Shown here: positions 37,743-49,195 of the stretch, piece by piece
Layout: every line of letters begins with the position of its first letter
How positions within the stretch are numbered: position 1 is the first letter of the stretch
Origin: Anagrus nilaparvatae
Lineage: Eukaryota; Arthropoda; Insecta; Hymenoptera; Mymaridae
DNA length: 64,000 nt
Assembly (NCBI GenBank): GCA_022575985.1
Contig: JAKSXM010000132.1
Coordinates: 2,976,001-3,040,000, forward strand
Reading direction: 5' to 3'
Position numbers and translations under genes: made by a program
Notes under the pieces: generated by a model
Told to the model about the DNA's origin: nothing
What the model saw: the letters and a program-made list of their open reading frames with translations, nothing else
The model's database searches: none

Positions 37743-37943
37743 TTACATGGGAGTTGTTTTTGCTTCTATTACATATTTTGTATACCGAGGGGGCTGCCCA
37801 GTTCTTTTGCTAGTTTTTATAACTTCAGGCTTAAATATGCCTGCTATCAATCGTGCAGCAACTTTTCTGGCTGATGAAGCGCCTAATGCATAATACAGAT
37901 TATCTGTTTTACAATAAATTTTTGAGTCTCCCAATTCTACTGC
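37743..37943 (-). CDS. BEN-domain-like terminal exon
   Basis: After an acceptor TTCTTGCAG (37944-37952) the minus strand encodes 66 residues and ends in TAA (37743-37745). The segment 'GASSARKVAARLIAGIF' followed by 'KPEVIKTSKRTG' resembles the C-terminal helix part of BEN domains, which bind DNA or chromatin proteins. It lies between the arms of the 36990-39880 element, so it could be a transposon-carried gene. I see no matching upstream exon inside the element. A remote BEN assignment from a short piece is tentative. Confidence 0.45.
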   Translation of the reverse strand, partial: AVELGDSKIYCKTDNLYYALGASSARKVAARLIAGIFKPEVIKTSKRTGQPPRYTKYVIEAKTTPM

Positions 37944-38019
37944 CTGCAAGAAGTATGCAAAATATGAAAAAAATATTTACTAATTTATGATTAAAAAAAT
38001 CAGCTACAACCTCGCCAGT

Positions 38020-38420
38020 TAACCAAAATACTTCCAATTGGTCTCATTTTTTTTGGTATAAGTGTCACCATTCAGTTACCGTACACCGCAATTATTTGCT
38101 GTTAATTCTCTCATGGCGATAGTCAATAAACCAAATACCTATTCTTACCCCAAAATGACAAATTTTGAAATTGCTGCCAAAATTCTAATTTTTAAAACAA
38201 ACGAGTTCTAGAGGCCTTAAAAATGTTTTACCAGCCCTAAGTTTTACAAAAAATTTTTATTTGTCTTTTTATAATTATTTGTTTAGCAGATATGATCATT
38301 TAAAGTCAGAGTCCCATTTTTAGGGTTTTTTAAAATAAGTCAATTTTAATCTTTATCTTTAAAATGGGATATCTTAGAAACTATTTAATGAAAAAAGACA
38401 AAAATGGGTATCCTCGAATT
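38020..38420 (+). repeat. Diverged copy of palindrome inner sequence
   Basis: 'GTCTCATTTTTTTTGGTATA', 'GTACACCGCAATTATT', 'AATTGCTGCCAAAATTCTAA' and surrounding bases follow the same order as 30930-31130 in the 28906-33043 palindrome. Confidence 0.55.
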
Positions 38421-39272
38421 TTCAGTTAGATTTTCATTTGGTCAAATGACTTGGCGGGAAATTTAAAATTTGTGAAAAATGATTTTTTTAAAATCGCTGT
38501 TTTTCAATTTTATAGTGCTTTTAAAATAAATTTACCCAAAAAAATGATTTTATATGCTGAAAGAATATGAAAAAACATAAAATTTGAGACCAACAGGACG
38601 AAAATTGAGCAGGCTGCATAAGGTATATAAGGTAGATAAGGCAAAGCAAAAAAGTTGATTTTGTCGTGCATGCGCAGTTTAAAAAAAATTTTGGACTTCA
38701 GACTCGAATTCTACGGGAAATTTCCTATTGGGTACTATAAGGAAAAAAAATTTTACTGTTGAAAAAAAAAAATTTTTTTTAATTTTACTTTACTTGTAAA
38801 GTGCGCGTTTGCCAGAAAATTAATGAACACAAATTTCTCAAAAATTAAAAATTTCGAAAAATTGAGAAAAACAAAAAACGCTGTAAAAAATAGAGGATTG
38901 GCTCTAAAAGGCTAAAAATTGGGGAAAACTATTTTTTTTTTTATATACTTTCGACCAAACTTACTTTGGAGTACATTTCGAGACCCGAACATGCAAAGTC
39001 ATATACAGTTCACAAATAATGACCCATATTGTAATTAAAATTATTAGTAATCAAATAACCAATTTTTTTTATTCATTTACCTAATATTCTATTTCTTATT
39101 GAGACGATTCCAATAATGATTTTTATTATAAAAATGAGTAAACTTATTTCTGTACTTTTTGATTTTTGTATCAAGTTTTAGTAAAATAACTAACAGTAAC
39201 ATTTTTTAAATTTAAATGAAGTCAAAAAATAAGGTAAAACAATCAAGTTTATCGTTTTACAACTTTGCTTAA

Positions 39273-39703
39273 GGTGTTAGGATAGTAATACGCCATTTTG
39301 TTGGTATTTTTTTTCGATTTCTGAATTATCGACGCTACATACATATGTAAAATCGTATATGTATTAGTATAATACTAGGTTATTTACATACTTTTTATTT
39401 AATTATTTAATAATTATGCAATGAAACAAGTAAAACAAATTGGAAATATAATCTTTGAGCTTTTATTTACCATATTATTTAAGTTTCATTAATCTGTGTT
39501 ATCGCAATCATACTTTTAAAAAGCTCCAAAGATGATTTTCCATAAGAGAAATGTTAAACTACCTACACCTTTTTCTTGATTAAATAATAATTAGGCAACC
39601 AAAGTTGTAAAAGAAAGTTTATTTCATTTTTTAAAGACTTTATCTTTATATTTTATAAGTTTCATTCATTTCTGTTATCATAAATTTTTACTAACCTAAC
39701 ACC
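39273..39703. mobile_element. TTAA-flanked insertion (431 bp)
   Basis: Starts GGTGTTAGG and ends CCTAACACC, between TTAA (39269-39272) and TTAA (39704-39707). The mirror arm of the host element, at 37200-37203, shows the uninterrupted site with a single TTAA, which proves insertion with duplication. TTAA targets are used by piggyBac and Kolobok superfamilies. No transposase is present. Confidence 0.85.
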
Positions 39704-39896
39704 TTAATGATTCTAAATATTCTTTATAAATTTTTCTAACTTTTTTTTTTACCTCAGTGATCTCTGGAGATTACTTCAGGTCTATTTTAATCTCCAGTAA
39801 TCTCCAGAGATCAAAAGTGATTTCCGGAGATCTAAAAAGATCAGCGGAGATCATAAGAGATATTTCGAAAATTCGTCGGGTGGCGGATACCCAGTG

Positions 39897-40609
39897 CACG
39901 GCTAGCTTGAAAGATCGGATTATGCAAACGTCGGGCACTTCGGATTTTATAGCGGAAAATGAATGTTCATCCTATAAGGAGATCATACTTTTTTGGATTT
40001 AAATCTTTCACCTAGCTTCTTGCGAGTTATTTGATAAAACGTGTCTCTCGGGGAAGCTGAAAATTAGCCAAAATTTTCCCTGCTCGGATCGGGCTGAAAT
40101 TTTCAGGAAAGGTTACTTTTTTGGTCCCCAGAAACATGATGAAACACTTGGCTATGTTGGCCAAACACCAATACTTTTTATAATGAAGCAGGCATTTGAA
40201 TGTATGTTAGAAAAAACTTTCTCTTTGGTTTGGTGCTTGGTCAAACGAAAATTGTGAAGCATAATAAGAAAAACCGCTACTAAATGGCTTTTACCATGTA
40301 ATTTAAATGGGAGACATATTGATAAATATCTCGAAGAGCATGACTGATTTTGAAAAACAGGTTTCATCATGTTTCTGGGGACCAAAAAAGCAACCTTTCC
40401 TGAAAATTTCAGCCCGATCCGAGCAGGGAAAATTTTGTCTAATTTTCAGCTCCCTCGAGAGACAGGTTTTATCAAATAATTCGCAAGAAGCTAGGTGAAA
40501 GATTTAAATCCAAAAGAGTATGATCTCCTAACAGGTTGAACATTCATTTTCCACTATAAAATCCGAAGTGCCCGACGTTTGCATAATCTGATCTTTCAAG
40601 CTAGCTGTG
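39897..40609. mobile_element. Foldback element, CACGGCTAGCTTGAAAGATC ends
   Basis: 713 bp. The left arm (39897-40140) and right arm (40365-40609) are inverted near-copies including 'CGGGCACTTCGGATTTTATA' and 'TTTGGTCCCCAGAAACATGA'. The loop itself folds around 'GCTTGGTCAAAC'. AGTG abuts both ends (39893-39896 and 40610-40613), a possible 4-bp target duplication. A single arm of the same family lies at 59655-59897. Confidence 0.75.
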
Positions 40610-40947
40610 AGTGCTCTTAATACTAAAAAATACATATATTCAAAAGCATTGTTTAAAATTATTTTTTAAGAAATTTGAATTTTTCGACAAGTCATAATTG
40701 AAAATCTAAACCGAAATTCGGATTCCTGAAGAAATTTACATAAGTATGTAAATATATTATATAAATTTATAAATTTACATAAGTATGTAAACAATTTATA
40801 AATTTACATAAGAAATTTACATAAGTATGTAAATTTTGGTGTCTTTTAAAGGGTTCTTAAACTCCTATGGCGGTTAAAGTAACAACCCTGAAATAATCCA
40901 AGAGCACTTGATTTATTATTATTTTTGTTATTTTTTGAGGGAACATA

Positions 40948-41023
40948 CTATATATTTATATCTTCATTAGGAAAAACTTCTTTGATTTCAGCTGCTAATT
41001 CTTTAAATCTTGTACCGGAAATG
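40948..41023 (-). pseudogene. Possible short terminal exon
   Basis: After an acceptor-like TTATTTTTTAG the minus strand reads 'RFKELAAEIKEVFP' and soon a TAG (40948-40950). The piece is short but protein-like. No partner exon was found, so it may be a leftover of the transposon-associated gene to its left. Confidence 0.3.
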
Positions 41024-41224
41024 CTAAAAAATAAATAAAATATTATACATGAATTTGTATAATATGATGATATAATATAATGAATTATGCAATATCATTA
41101 GTCAAAATAATTTAAAAAAAAATTGTTTAGATAAAAAAATGTAATATACGTCATAAAAAATCAGAAATATAAAAAATTAAATGATACAACGAATTTTATA
41201 TACTATTAACACACAAAAAAAGAA

Positions 41225-41767
41225 AAAAGAATTTGCATAAAAATAAAAAAAAATTGAAATTAATAAAATTGACAAAAAAAAAATTTTTAATTAATTTTTT
41301 AATTTTACGTCTGGTATGAAATTATGATTATTAAATAATGTGACCTTTACAGACAATGATAAAATTCTTAAATACTCGTGCTGATATTTGGTGTAATATT
41401 TACACTCTAAATATATCAGAGAGTGTAGTATTAAGTTAAGAACAATCAATAAGATGTTTAAAATTTTTTATGTTGGGAAATTCCGAAAAGATTTTCGGAA
41501 AATCCCAAGGTCATTTCGCCTCTTGTCTAAACAGTGTGAGGCTTCATCAGTATGATCACTTCCCAACATAAAAAATTTTAAACATCTTATTGATTGTTCT
41601 TAACTTAATACTACACTGTCTGATATATTTAGAGTGTAAATATTACACCAAATATCAGCACGAGTATTTAAGAATTTTATCATTGTCTGGAAAGGTCGCA
41701 TTATTTAATAATCATTTTTAATTAATTTTATCAATTAAAATTTTTTTTAATTTTATGCAAATTCTTT
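41225..41767. repeat. Long near-perfect hairpin
   Basis: Arms 41225-41478 and 41565-41767 are inverted copies with few mismatches ('TATCAGAGAGTGTAGTATTA' against its inverse, differing at about two sites). The loop of about 86 bp contains its own small stem (CCGAAAAGATTTTCGG). If transcribed it would form a very stable double-stranded RNA. It could be a MITE; no clear flanking duplication is visible. Confidence 0.8.
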
Positions 41768-41774
41768 TGTCTTT

Positions 41775-42720
41775 TTTCGATCTATACGACATCACAGAGA
41801 TGTTCAAAATTACTGAAAAAAGAGCATCTATAGTAAAATTTCCCGAGGAATCAAAAAATCGAGTCAGAATATTCATTAGATTACAGGAAAAGCCGGAAAA
41901 TGGAAAATTCCGGAAAATGGAAAGGTTGAATTTGGATGAGTCAAAAAAGATCTTTAAAGGCAAATAAGCAAAGAAATTTTTTATGAAATTTGTAGTTCAT
42001 ACATATATTGCACTTATTTTCCTGAAAGTTTCAGATATTTTAAAGCACTTAGAAAAAATTTAAAAATTACAAAAAAATATAAGTTTAAGAAATATAAAAT
42101 ATAAGTTTAAGAAATAAAAAAAATCAAAAAATATTTAAAAAAAAAATGTTATTTTTTTTCCTCTCATTTTAACATTTAGAACATCGGTAGTTCTTAGCTA
42201 TTTTTACCCAAGTCTGAGGTCGATGTCTTGGATTTAAAAAATACTAATTGCACTGTGTTTGGTATGTAAAAATATGGTAACTGGCCAATTTTTAAGGCTC
42301 TAGGTGGCTTGGTTGCGATTTGGCAGCTGTTTTTCCAATTTTGATTTTTTTCGAATTCTCAGCCACCCGTTTGCTTTTTATTTTCTGGACGCCCTAAATA
42401 AGCCTAAAAAATATTTTCCATACAAAGGTGGGTAGTAAAAATTCCCGCCCAATCCGAATCTGACCATGTTTTTTCGGGAAAATCTCAGGAAAAGCCGGAA
42501 ATTCATGCTGGTAATCTCCTTTTTTGACACATTTGCCTTTTAAGTACTTAAAAATCAATTTTAGGCTCAAAAAAATGATTTTAAAAATTGTTCATTTTCT
42601 GAATTTTCCAATTTTCTCGCTTTTCCTGATAGAAAATGAAAAATCTGACTTGATTTTCGGATTCCTCGGGAAATTTTACATTGAAACCCTTCTTGGGTAA
42701 AATTTTAGAGGCCTTTGTGA
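41775..42720. repeat. Repeat shared with 49240-50350
   Basis: Stretches such as 'AAATTTCCCGAGGAATC' (41840), 'GGAAAAGCCGGAAAATGGAA', 'TTTGGCAGCTGTTTTTCCAA' (42318) and 'CGGGAAAATCTCAGGAAAAG' (42475) recur in the palindrome at 49196-50385. The segment near 42590-42700 is inverted relative to 41790-41925, so this is a degraded palindromic copy. Confidence 0.6.
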
Positions 42721-42869
42721 CGCTTTAAAAAAAAGAAAAACAAAATAACCTGCTAAAATAAAAAAAAATAAACAGAATAAAAAAATAGCAAAATATAATT
42801 ATGTTTAATTATAATAAAAAATTTTATTAAAATATAATTATGTTAAATTTTGAAAAAAAAATTAGGTCT

Positions 42870-43367
42870 TAATTCGATAATGGTTTTGAAATATCACTAG
42901 TTATAATATTTTCAGATATTAGTACTTTCATAGAATTAAATGAGGTATTACACCCAAAAAAAAAAAAAATATTGCATTTTTTTTAATTTTTCTATTTTTT
43001 TAATTTTGACAAAAAAAAATTTGAAAAAATTAAGTATCAGATCCAAAAAATAACAATAAACAAGGTTCTTAAAACTAGTACTTCCATGGAAATAAATTAG
43101 GTACTACGTCCAAAAAGAAAAAAAAAATTTGTATTTTTTGTATTTTTTTGTGAAAAAAATTTTAGAAAAAAAATTTTCAGAAAATTAAGTATCCGATTCG
43201 AGATGTCATGTAAAAACCATACTTTCAAATATAAGTACTTTCATGGAAATAAATGAGGTATTACATCCAAATAAAAAAAAAAAAAGTACCTCGAGATTTT
43301 TTGGTGAAAAAATTTTTGAAAAAAAAATTAGGTCTTAATTCCATAATATTTGTGAAATATCACCGAT

Positions 43368-43414
<47 letters not shown>

Positions 43415-43534
43415 ACATACAGGCTTTTTTTAAAAACAGGTTTTTTAGCTTCCTGGGGTCCCAAAACGTGCTTATATGCCAAAAAATAGAAAATCAAATT
43501 TTGACCTAACACAATGGTTCCTCTTTGAGGAACC
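42870..43534 (-). mobile_element. GGTTCCTC-family element, member B (cuts copia pol)
   Basis: On the minus strand it begins GGTTCCTCAAAGAGGAACC (43534 leftwards), itself a short palindrome, immediately after copia codons for 'SYTGY'. It continues with 'CATTGTGTTAGGTC', a GGAAGCTAAAAAACC phrase, a GT repeat and then tandem 'TTTGGATGTAATACCTCATTT' units. Its first 200 bp match 54936-54740 almost exactly. Its other end is not recognised. Confidence 0.65.
43379..43410 (+). repeat. (AC)n microsatellite
   Basis: About 15 AC repeats inside the GGTTCCTC-family element. Equivalent arrays lie at 52757-52806 (as GT) and 54769-54822. Confidence 0.9.
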
Positions 43535-44147
43535 AATATAACCCGTATACGATCTTCTATCGTCTAATGAGTTTCCCCAATCTGAATCAACAAATCCAAC
43601 CATATTCTTTTCAATTTTTTCATATTTTAGACCATAATCAGCGGTACCTTTCAAATACCGTAAAACGCGTTTCGCTGCTTTCCAATGCTGAATATTTGGA
43701 TTTAAATTAAACTGACTTAAAAAATTTACTGCAAATGCAATATCTGGCCTGGTAAATATTGCAATATACATAAGACTACCAATTAATTGTTGATAAGGAA
43801 CGTTCAGCACTTCATTTTCTAAATTATTACTATTAACTATATTTTTTCTAAGTTTTACATTAATATCTAATGGAGTTTGAACTGGAATAGAGTTTTGCAT
43901 ATTAAATTTTTCTAAAAGTTTACAAATATATTTCTTTTGATACATAAAAATAGATTTATTATTTACGTTTTGTTTAAACTCGACTCCTAAAAAATATCTA
44001 ATTTTTCCAAGGTCCTTTAATTCAAATTTTGACATTAATTTATTTTTAAAAAATTGATACAAATTTTTATTTTTAGTAGCAACTAAATATCATCAACATA
44101 TATTACAATAAACATATAAAAATTATTTTTATCATAAATATAAATAC
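43535..44147 (-). pseudogene. Copia pol, 3' part: RT catalytic block to start of RNase H
   Basis: This continues the reverse transcriptase interrupted at 54937. Read leftwards on the minus strand it gives 'YDKNNFYMFIVIYVDD' with the catalytic YVDD, then a one-base frameshift and stop. It resumes with 'KFELKDLGKIRYFLGVEF', 'QLIGSLMYIAIFTRPDIA', 'WKAAKRVLRYLKGT' and 'GFVDSDWGNSLDDRRSYTGY', all standard Ty1/copia RT-RNase H landmarks. It stops at 43535, where the GGTTCCTC element B begins. Most of RNase H is missing, and I did not find the rest anywhere to the left. Confidence 0.85.
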
Positions 44148-46050
44148 CCTGCTAACTAGCTGGCACTGAGGTTCCTCAAACAATGGGCTGTAATCTTAAT
44201 TTACAACAAATATTATTGATTACAACTATGCAGTTATACATACATTTTTCGTTTTTAGTAGCTGGTAAAGTAGATTATTAAGATCATTTTGTTATTAAAG
44301 TGAAAATTCTAGCGTCCATGGATTGGTCGCGCCGGCGTTAATGGATTTTAAATCATTTTTGCATAATTAAAAAGAGACAAATATAAAAAAAGCTAATTTT
44401 ATTTTTTTTTATAAAATTTTATTTTATTAGAATATATAATTATCCCTTAATAATTAAAATATTGGGTAACATGATTTTTTTGTTTTGTCAAAGAAATGCT
44501 TGGTAACGATGCGAAAATTACAAATATTCGCTCAATTATTATAAAAAGATAGGAGTTTTTACCAGAATTTATAATAATTTCTTATAATTTATTTTTTCAA
44601 TGTACTTCTTGCATTTGACCAATCTTCCGCAACAATGATAATAATAATAATAATAATATTTTGTAATAAAAAAATAACCACATTAATTGCTTCGAGATTT
44701 TTAAATTGTTTGATTCTTTAAAAAATGCCAATATAACTTTTAAATCTTAATTTTAAAATGCAAACATAACCATTTAATATTTTTAGGCTGTTTATTATTG
44801 TTTATAATTCATTAAGCTGCATACATAAATAAACATAGCAACGAGCAAAATAATCCAAGGAAGTCAAAAAGAGGCAAGATTTCCATCACTTTTTCTTGTG
44901 TGTTATAATTTATATCAAAATAAAAAAAAAATTTGTGATCGGATACAAAAAATTACTATAAACTAAATTTCTAAAACTTGTACTCTCATTAAAATAAATT
45001 AGATATGTCCAAAACGAAAAATAAATTTTTTGTTTTATGTATTTTTTTGTAACGAAGATTTTGGAGAAAAAAATTTTCAAAAAATTAATTATCAGATTCA
45101 AGGTATCGAGTAAAAATCATAATTTCAAATATAAGTAATTTCATGGAAATGAATGAGGTATTACATCCAAATTAAAAAAAAAAAAGTATTTTGAGATTTT
45201 TTTAATAAACAAATTTTTGGAAAAAAAAGTTAGGTATTCATTTGATAATTGTTTTGAAATATCACTGGTTACAATATTTTAAAATATTAGTACTTTCATA
45301 GAATTAAATGAGGTATTACACCAAAAAAAAAAATAGATATTGCAATTTTTGTTATTTTTCTTTTTTTTTAATTTTAGGAAAAAAATTTTGAAAAAATTCA
45401 GTATCAGTTCCAAGAAATTACTGTAAACGAGGTTCTTAAAACTGGGTGTACCCTTAAAACTAGTACTTCCATGGAAATAAATTAGGTACTACGTCCAAAA
45501 AGAAAAAAAAGTTTCGTAATTTTTGTATTTTTTTGTGAAAAAAATTTTAGGAAAAAAATTTCCAAAAAATTAAGTATTAGATTGGAGATATCAAGTAAAA
45601 ACCATACTTTCAAGTATAAGTACTTTCATGGAAATGAATGAGGTATTACATCCAAATTAAAAAAAAAAGGGGGTTTGAGATTTTTTTAATAAAAAAATTT
45701 TTGGAAAAAAAATTAGGTCTTAATTTGATAATGGTTTTGAAATATCACTAGTTACAAAATTTTCAGATACTAGTACTTTCATAGAAATAAATAAGGTATT
45801 ACACCAAAAAAAAAAAAAAATATTGCAGTTTTTTTTATTTTTCTTTTTTTTTAATCTTGAGAAAAAAATTTTGAAAAAACTAAGTATCAGATCCAAAAAA
45901 TTACTATAAACAAGGTTCTTAAAACTAGTACTTCCATGGAAATAAATTAGGTATTTCGTCCAAAAAGAAAAAAAAATTGGTATTTTTCGTATTTTTTTGT
46001 AAAAAAAATTTTAGAAAAAAAATTTTCAGAAAATTAAGTATCCGATTCAA
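44148..46050. repeat. Left arm of element A
   Basis: Inverted copy of about 52640-54462. The outer kilobase (44148-45190) is unique-looking sequence, and the inner part is tandem units of 'GGTATTACATCCAAATTAAA' type at about 45150, 45310, 45480, 45640, 45790 and 45950. Confidence 0.7.
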
Positions 46051-47440
46051 AATACCGTATAGGAGCCAGTTTTCGAACGTATTGGCTTTCGATCAAATAC
46101 ACACAAATTAGCTTTTATATTAAAAAGCGTGCATCATTTATCTAAAACCGAGTTTTATTATGAAACTATAAACCCTAAAGAACTGATTTTTACCTTTCCG
46201 ATGTTAAAAAACAATTTAAATTAATAAAAAAAATAAGAAAAATGTTCTCTTGTACAAGCTTGCGAGATTTTTCTCATCGTTTTCACCAAATCTCGTGTGT
46301 TATTAAAATCGAGTTTTAAGGATACCTACTCTATGCCGAATACTAAAAATGCTTTTAATTACGTTGTGATGCTTTAATAAATAAAGTGAAAGGGTTATAT
46401 TCACTTATTTATTGCAAATTTATTTTAAATAGGTATATCGATAATCGAATCCAAACTTTTTTACACGTATGGGTATTTTCGATATTTTCAATTTAATTAC
46501 ACTTTTTTTAATTTAAACGATATTTATTTAATAATAATCCTATCCTAAAAAATAGATGGCTCATCGCAACGGTTGCTAGGTGTAATCGGAATAAAGCCAT
46601 TCTGATTGGTTCTCACAATAATGTACACAAACAAACATATACAAAATTTTAAATTCAAAATAACATAAACATTATTAATTTAAATCAAGAGGTTATGGGT
46701 GAATTTAATGAATTTAATAAACTTTGTTAATTTAATGATTATTATATCTATTTGTATATAATAAATTAATTTAATAATGTTTGGAATAAGTAATAAAAAT
46801 TTTCTAACCTCAATATTGAATATGTTTATTGTTTATGTTTTTATAATGGGTAAAGTAAAGTGAATTATTTAAATTATTTATTTTGCAGGTATATAAGTGC
46901 ATTCTTTGAAAGTTATTATGACTGTGAATGTTATTTTGCCAAATTGATTTATTTTTATAGAAACAAAAACATTGCAGTTAATTATTGGTAATTCTTTACC
47001 AAAAAAAAAAATTTTTTAATTATAAAATGTAAAAAAGAAGGAAAAAAGATGATTTTCTTTAATAAAACGTAAATAGTATATTACGATCCTAGGCCAGAAA
47101 AATAAAGGATCACTAAACTGCGATTTGGGTCATTCTTTGTTAATGGCCAAGGGTCGTATAAAATTTTTCTGCGACAGAAAAATATATTTGTTAAAGATAA
47201 AATTGATAAACTTTCTTTAATTATTGAATAGCTCCTTTGTGATTAAATTAATAAACAATAATAGTAAAAAATAAAAAATACCCTATTTTTTTGAAAATTT
47301 TTCAATTATTGTCTCTTTTTTCTCAAGTTATACTAAAATTTACAAGCATACGCAAAATTTCGCATAAAATGCAAGTAAATAAAGTCAGTTTTTTTTTTGA
47401 TCAGGTATCGAGTGGCTGGGCAGATAATTACAAAATTGAA
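46051..47440. other. Inner region of element A, no gene
   Basis: Starts with 'CCGTATAGGAGCC', which recurs inverted at 54580-54595. AT-rich beyond that. A 60-bp stretch near 47090-47155 resembles the small hairpin element at 47560. No coding frame. Confidence 0.45.
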
Positions 47441-47557
47441 TAAAATAATTGAATAAAATAAAAGCCATTATTTTCGATAAAGAGTTCTGTTTAAAAAAAA
47501 ATTCTTTCGATTTCTAATTTTAAATTTATACGATGGACAGTATACTTTTATTCTAGG

Positions 47558-47660
47558 CTGCAAAAATAAAGAATGGCCCAGATCACATGCAAATTGCAAT
47601 CCAAGGCGAAGCCGAGGTTGACAAACTGCGATCTGGGTCATTCTTTTTTTTTGCGGCCGA
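47558..47660. mobile_element. Short hairpin element, AAGAATGGCCCAGATC ends
   Basis: Near-perfect inverted ends (GCAAAAATAAAGAATGGCCC and the inverse of GATCTGGGTCATTCTT) around a short GC-richer loop with 'GGCGAAGCCGAGG'. A related half is at 47090-47155 ('GATTTGGGTCATTCTT'). Confidence 0.5.
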
Positions 47661-47774
47661 GGGCAAAACATAATTTTTCTTTGTCAGTGGCAAAAAAACA
47701 CGTATTTTTGAATCGCGCCGCGGCCTGGAAATATGTGCTTTTTGGCCGCTGACAAGAAAAAAAATGCAAGATAT

Positions 47775-48400
47775 GTATGACTTAAGCCACCGAAAAACTA
47801 CGTCACCGGAGACTTTGCCACAGACAGTTCGCCACAAAAGTTAACTACCAAAAAATGTTGATGCATAAAAATTGCATACAGAGTAAGATATAAAAACATT
47901 TTTTTAGATACGATTCTATTTTACCACCAGTGATTTTTACACGGATATTTATAATTTTGATTTTTGATATAAAAAATCTAAACACCTATAAGATTTACAC
48001 CAAAAAGTTGACGAAAAGAACATTTTAATCTTTGCTGCAAAATTTTTTATAAAAATCAATCTCTACGTTTAATTTAACCATTCAAGAGTTTTAAAAACTA
48101 ACAAGGAAAAAAAATGGACCACATAAGGATAAATTCTTTTTTTTGAGGTCAATTTTTTTGTGTCAAATTTTATAGGGCGATTAAATTTTTCGTGTTATTC
48201 GTTAAATTTTATGTGTCAAATTGATATTAAAAATATACGTGTGAAAATCACTGATGGTCATATAAATGCCTATTCAAAAAATATGTTTATATTTTATTTT
48301 GTACGCAGTTTTCATGGGCCAAAATTCTTTGGTGGTTACTTTTGTGATGAACTTTCTGTGGCAACATCTAAGGTGATGCAGTTTTTTGAAACGTGAAAAA
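47775..48400. repeat. Inverted repeat of about 620 bp
   Basis: The left arm has 'GTCACCGGAGACTTTGCC' and 'CACAAAAGTTAACTACCAAA'; the right arm has the inverse forms 'TTTGGTGGTTACTTTTGTG' and 'CTGTGGCAACATCTAAGG'. The inner pair 'CCAGTGATTTTTACACG' (47928) and 'CGTGTGAAAATCACTGATGG' (48238) confirms the fold. The centre is near 48085. A 78-codon frame inside is probably incidental. Confidence 0.65.
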
Positions 48401-49195
48401 AATTATAAATTTTTATTTTCACGTGCATTTATATCAAAACATTTGATTTCCGGAATCGAATCCTACGAAAATTTACGATAAGAAATTACGCCTTTTGACT
48501 TCTTTAAAAGTCCAAAGACTATATTTTAAAAAACCAAAGATGAAACAAATTTTTAAGTGCTGTAAAAAAGAGAAAATCAAATCTGTAAAATTCTAAAAAT
48601 TTTGGATTTGGACAAATGTAGCCATGGGCGTAATTCTCTATACTTTTTGGGTTCAGTGTGCGTCAGTGGACCCAAAAAGTTTTATTCCTGAATATTTATT
48701 AACAATATATGGAAAATTCAATTAAACAAGTATATAAAGGAGGGGATTAAAATTTCTAAAGAATTGTAAAAAAGTTTATTTTTGTTAAATGCGAAGGCTT
48801 ATCGGAGCGTATAGTTCTGAGGGGCAGTAATTACATTCGACATAATGCACTTTGAATATGGAACAGAGAGGTACTTTAGGAATTGGAAAATTACCTATTT
48901 TGATTTAGGGATTCATAATAATAGTGTTATTACGTAATATTTTTGTACTATACCCAGCACTTAGCAAAAGCAAACATGTGCCATGCATTTAGGTTGTATA
49001 GTCATAAACCGATCTTACGTTTTTATAACAAGTTTAGAACAACATTTTACAACAAAAGGGCAAAAAAGGCAAAAAGGTGGGTCGTACAAGTCAGAAAATA
49101 TTACTTTTTAACTAGGTTATGTAAAGGTGTTTCGGCACTGATCGAGGCACTGATGATACATAGAACTCGCCCATGTTGCTATTCCGCATAATATA

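Larger units (their letters stand above)
36990..39880. mobile_element. Inverted-repeat element enclosing a BEN-like exon
   Basis: The ends are inverted near-copies: CCCGACGAATTTTTGAAATA at 36990 and its inverse ending at 39880. The arms (36990-37430 and 39040-39880) include clusters of GATCTCTGGAGATC, a stretch with 'AGCAAAGTTGTAAAGCGATA', and a run to about 'TTATTTGATCATTAAT'. The right arm is split by a TTAA-flanked insertion (39273-39703). The middle holds a BEN-like exon (37743-37943) and a diverged copy of the palindrome inner sequence (38020-38420). A TG lies at both outer edges, too short to call a duplication. Confidence 0.7.

Noticed and set aside
43253..43489. 78-codon frame with His-Thr repeats
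   Set aside because: Translation of the (AC)n microsatellite within a transposon.
48943..49191. 82-codon frame rich in Arg and Lys
   Set aside because: Overlaps a dispersed repeat (the CATGCATTTAGGTTGT stretch also seen near 62290) and has no recognised domain.
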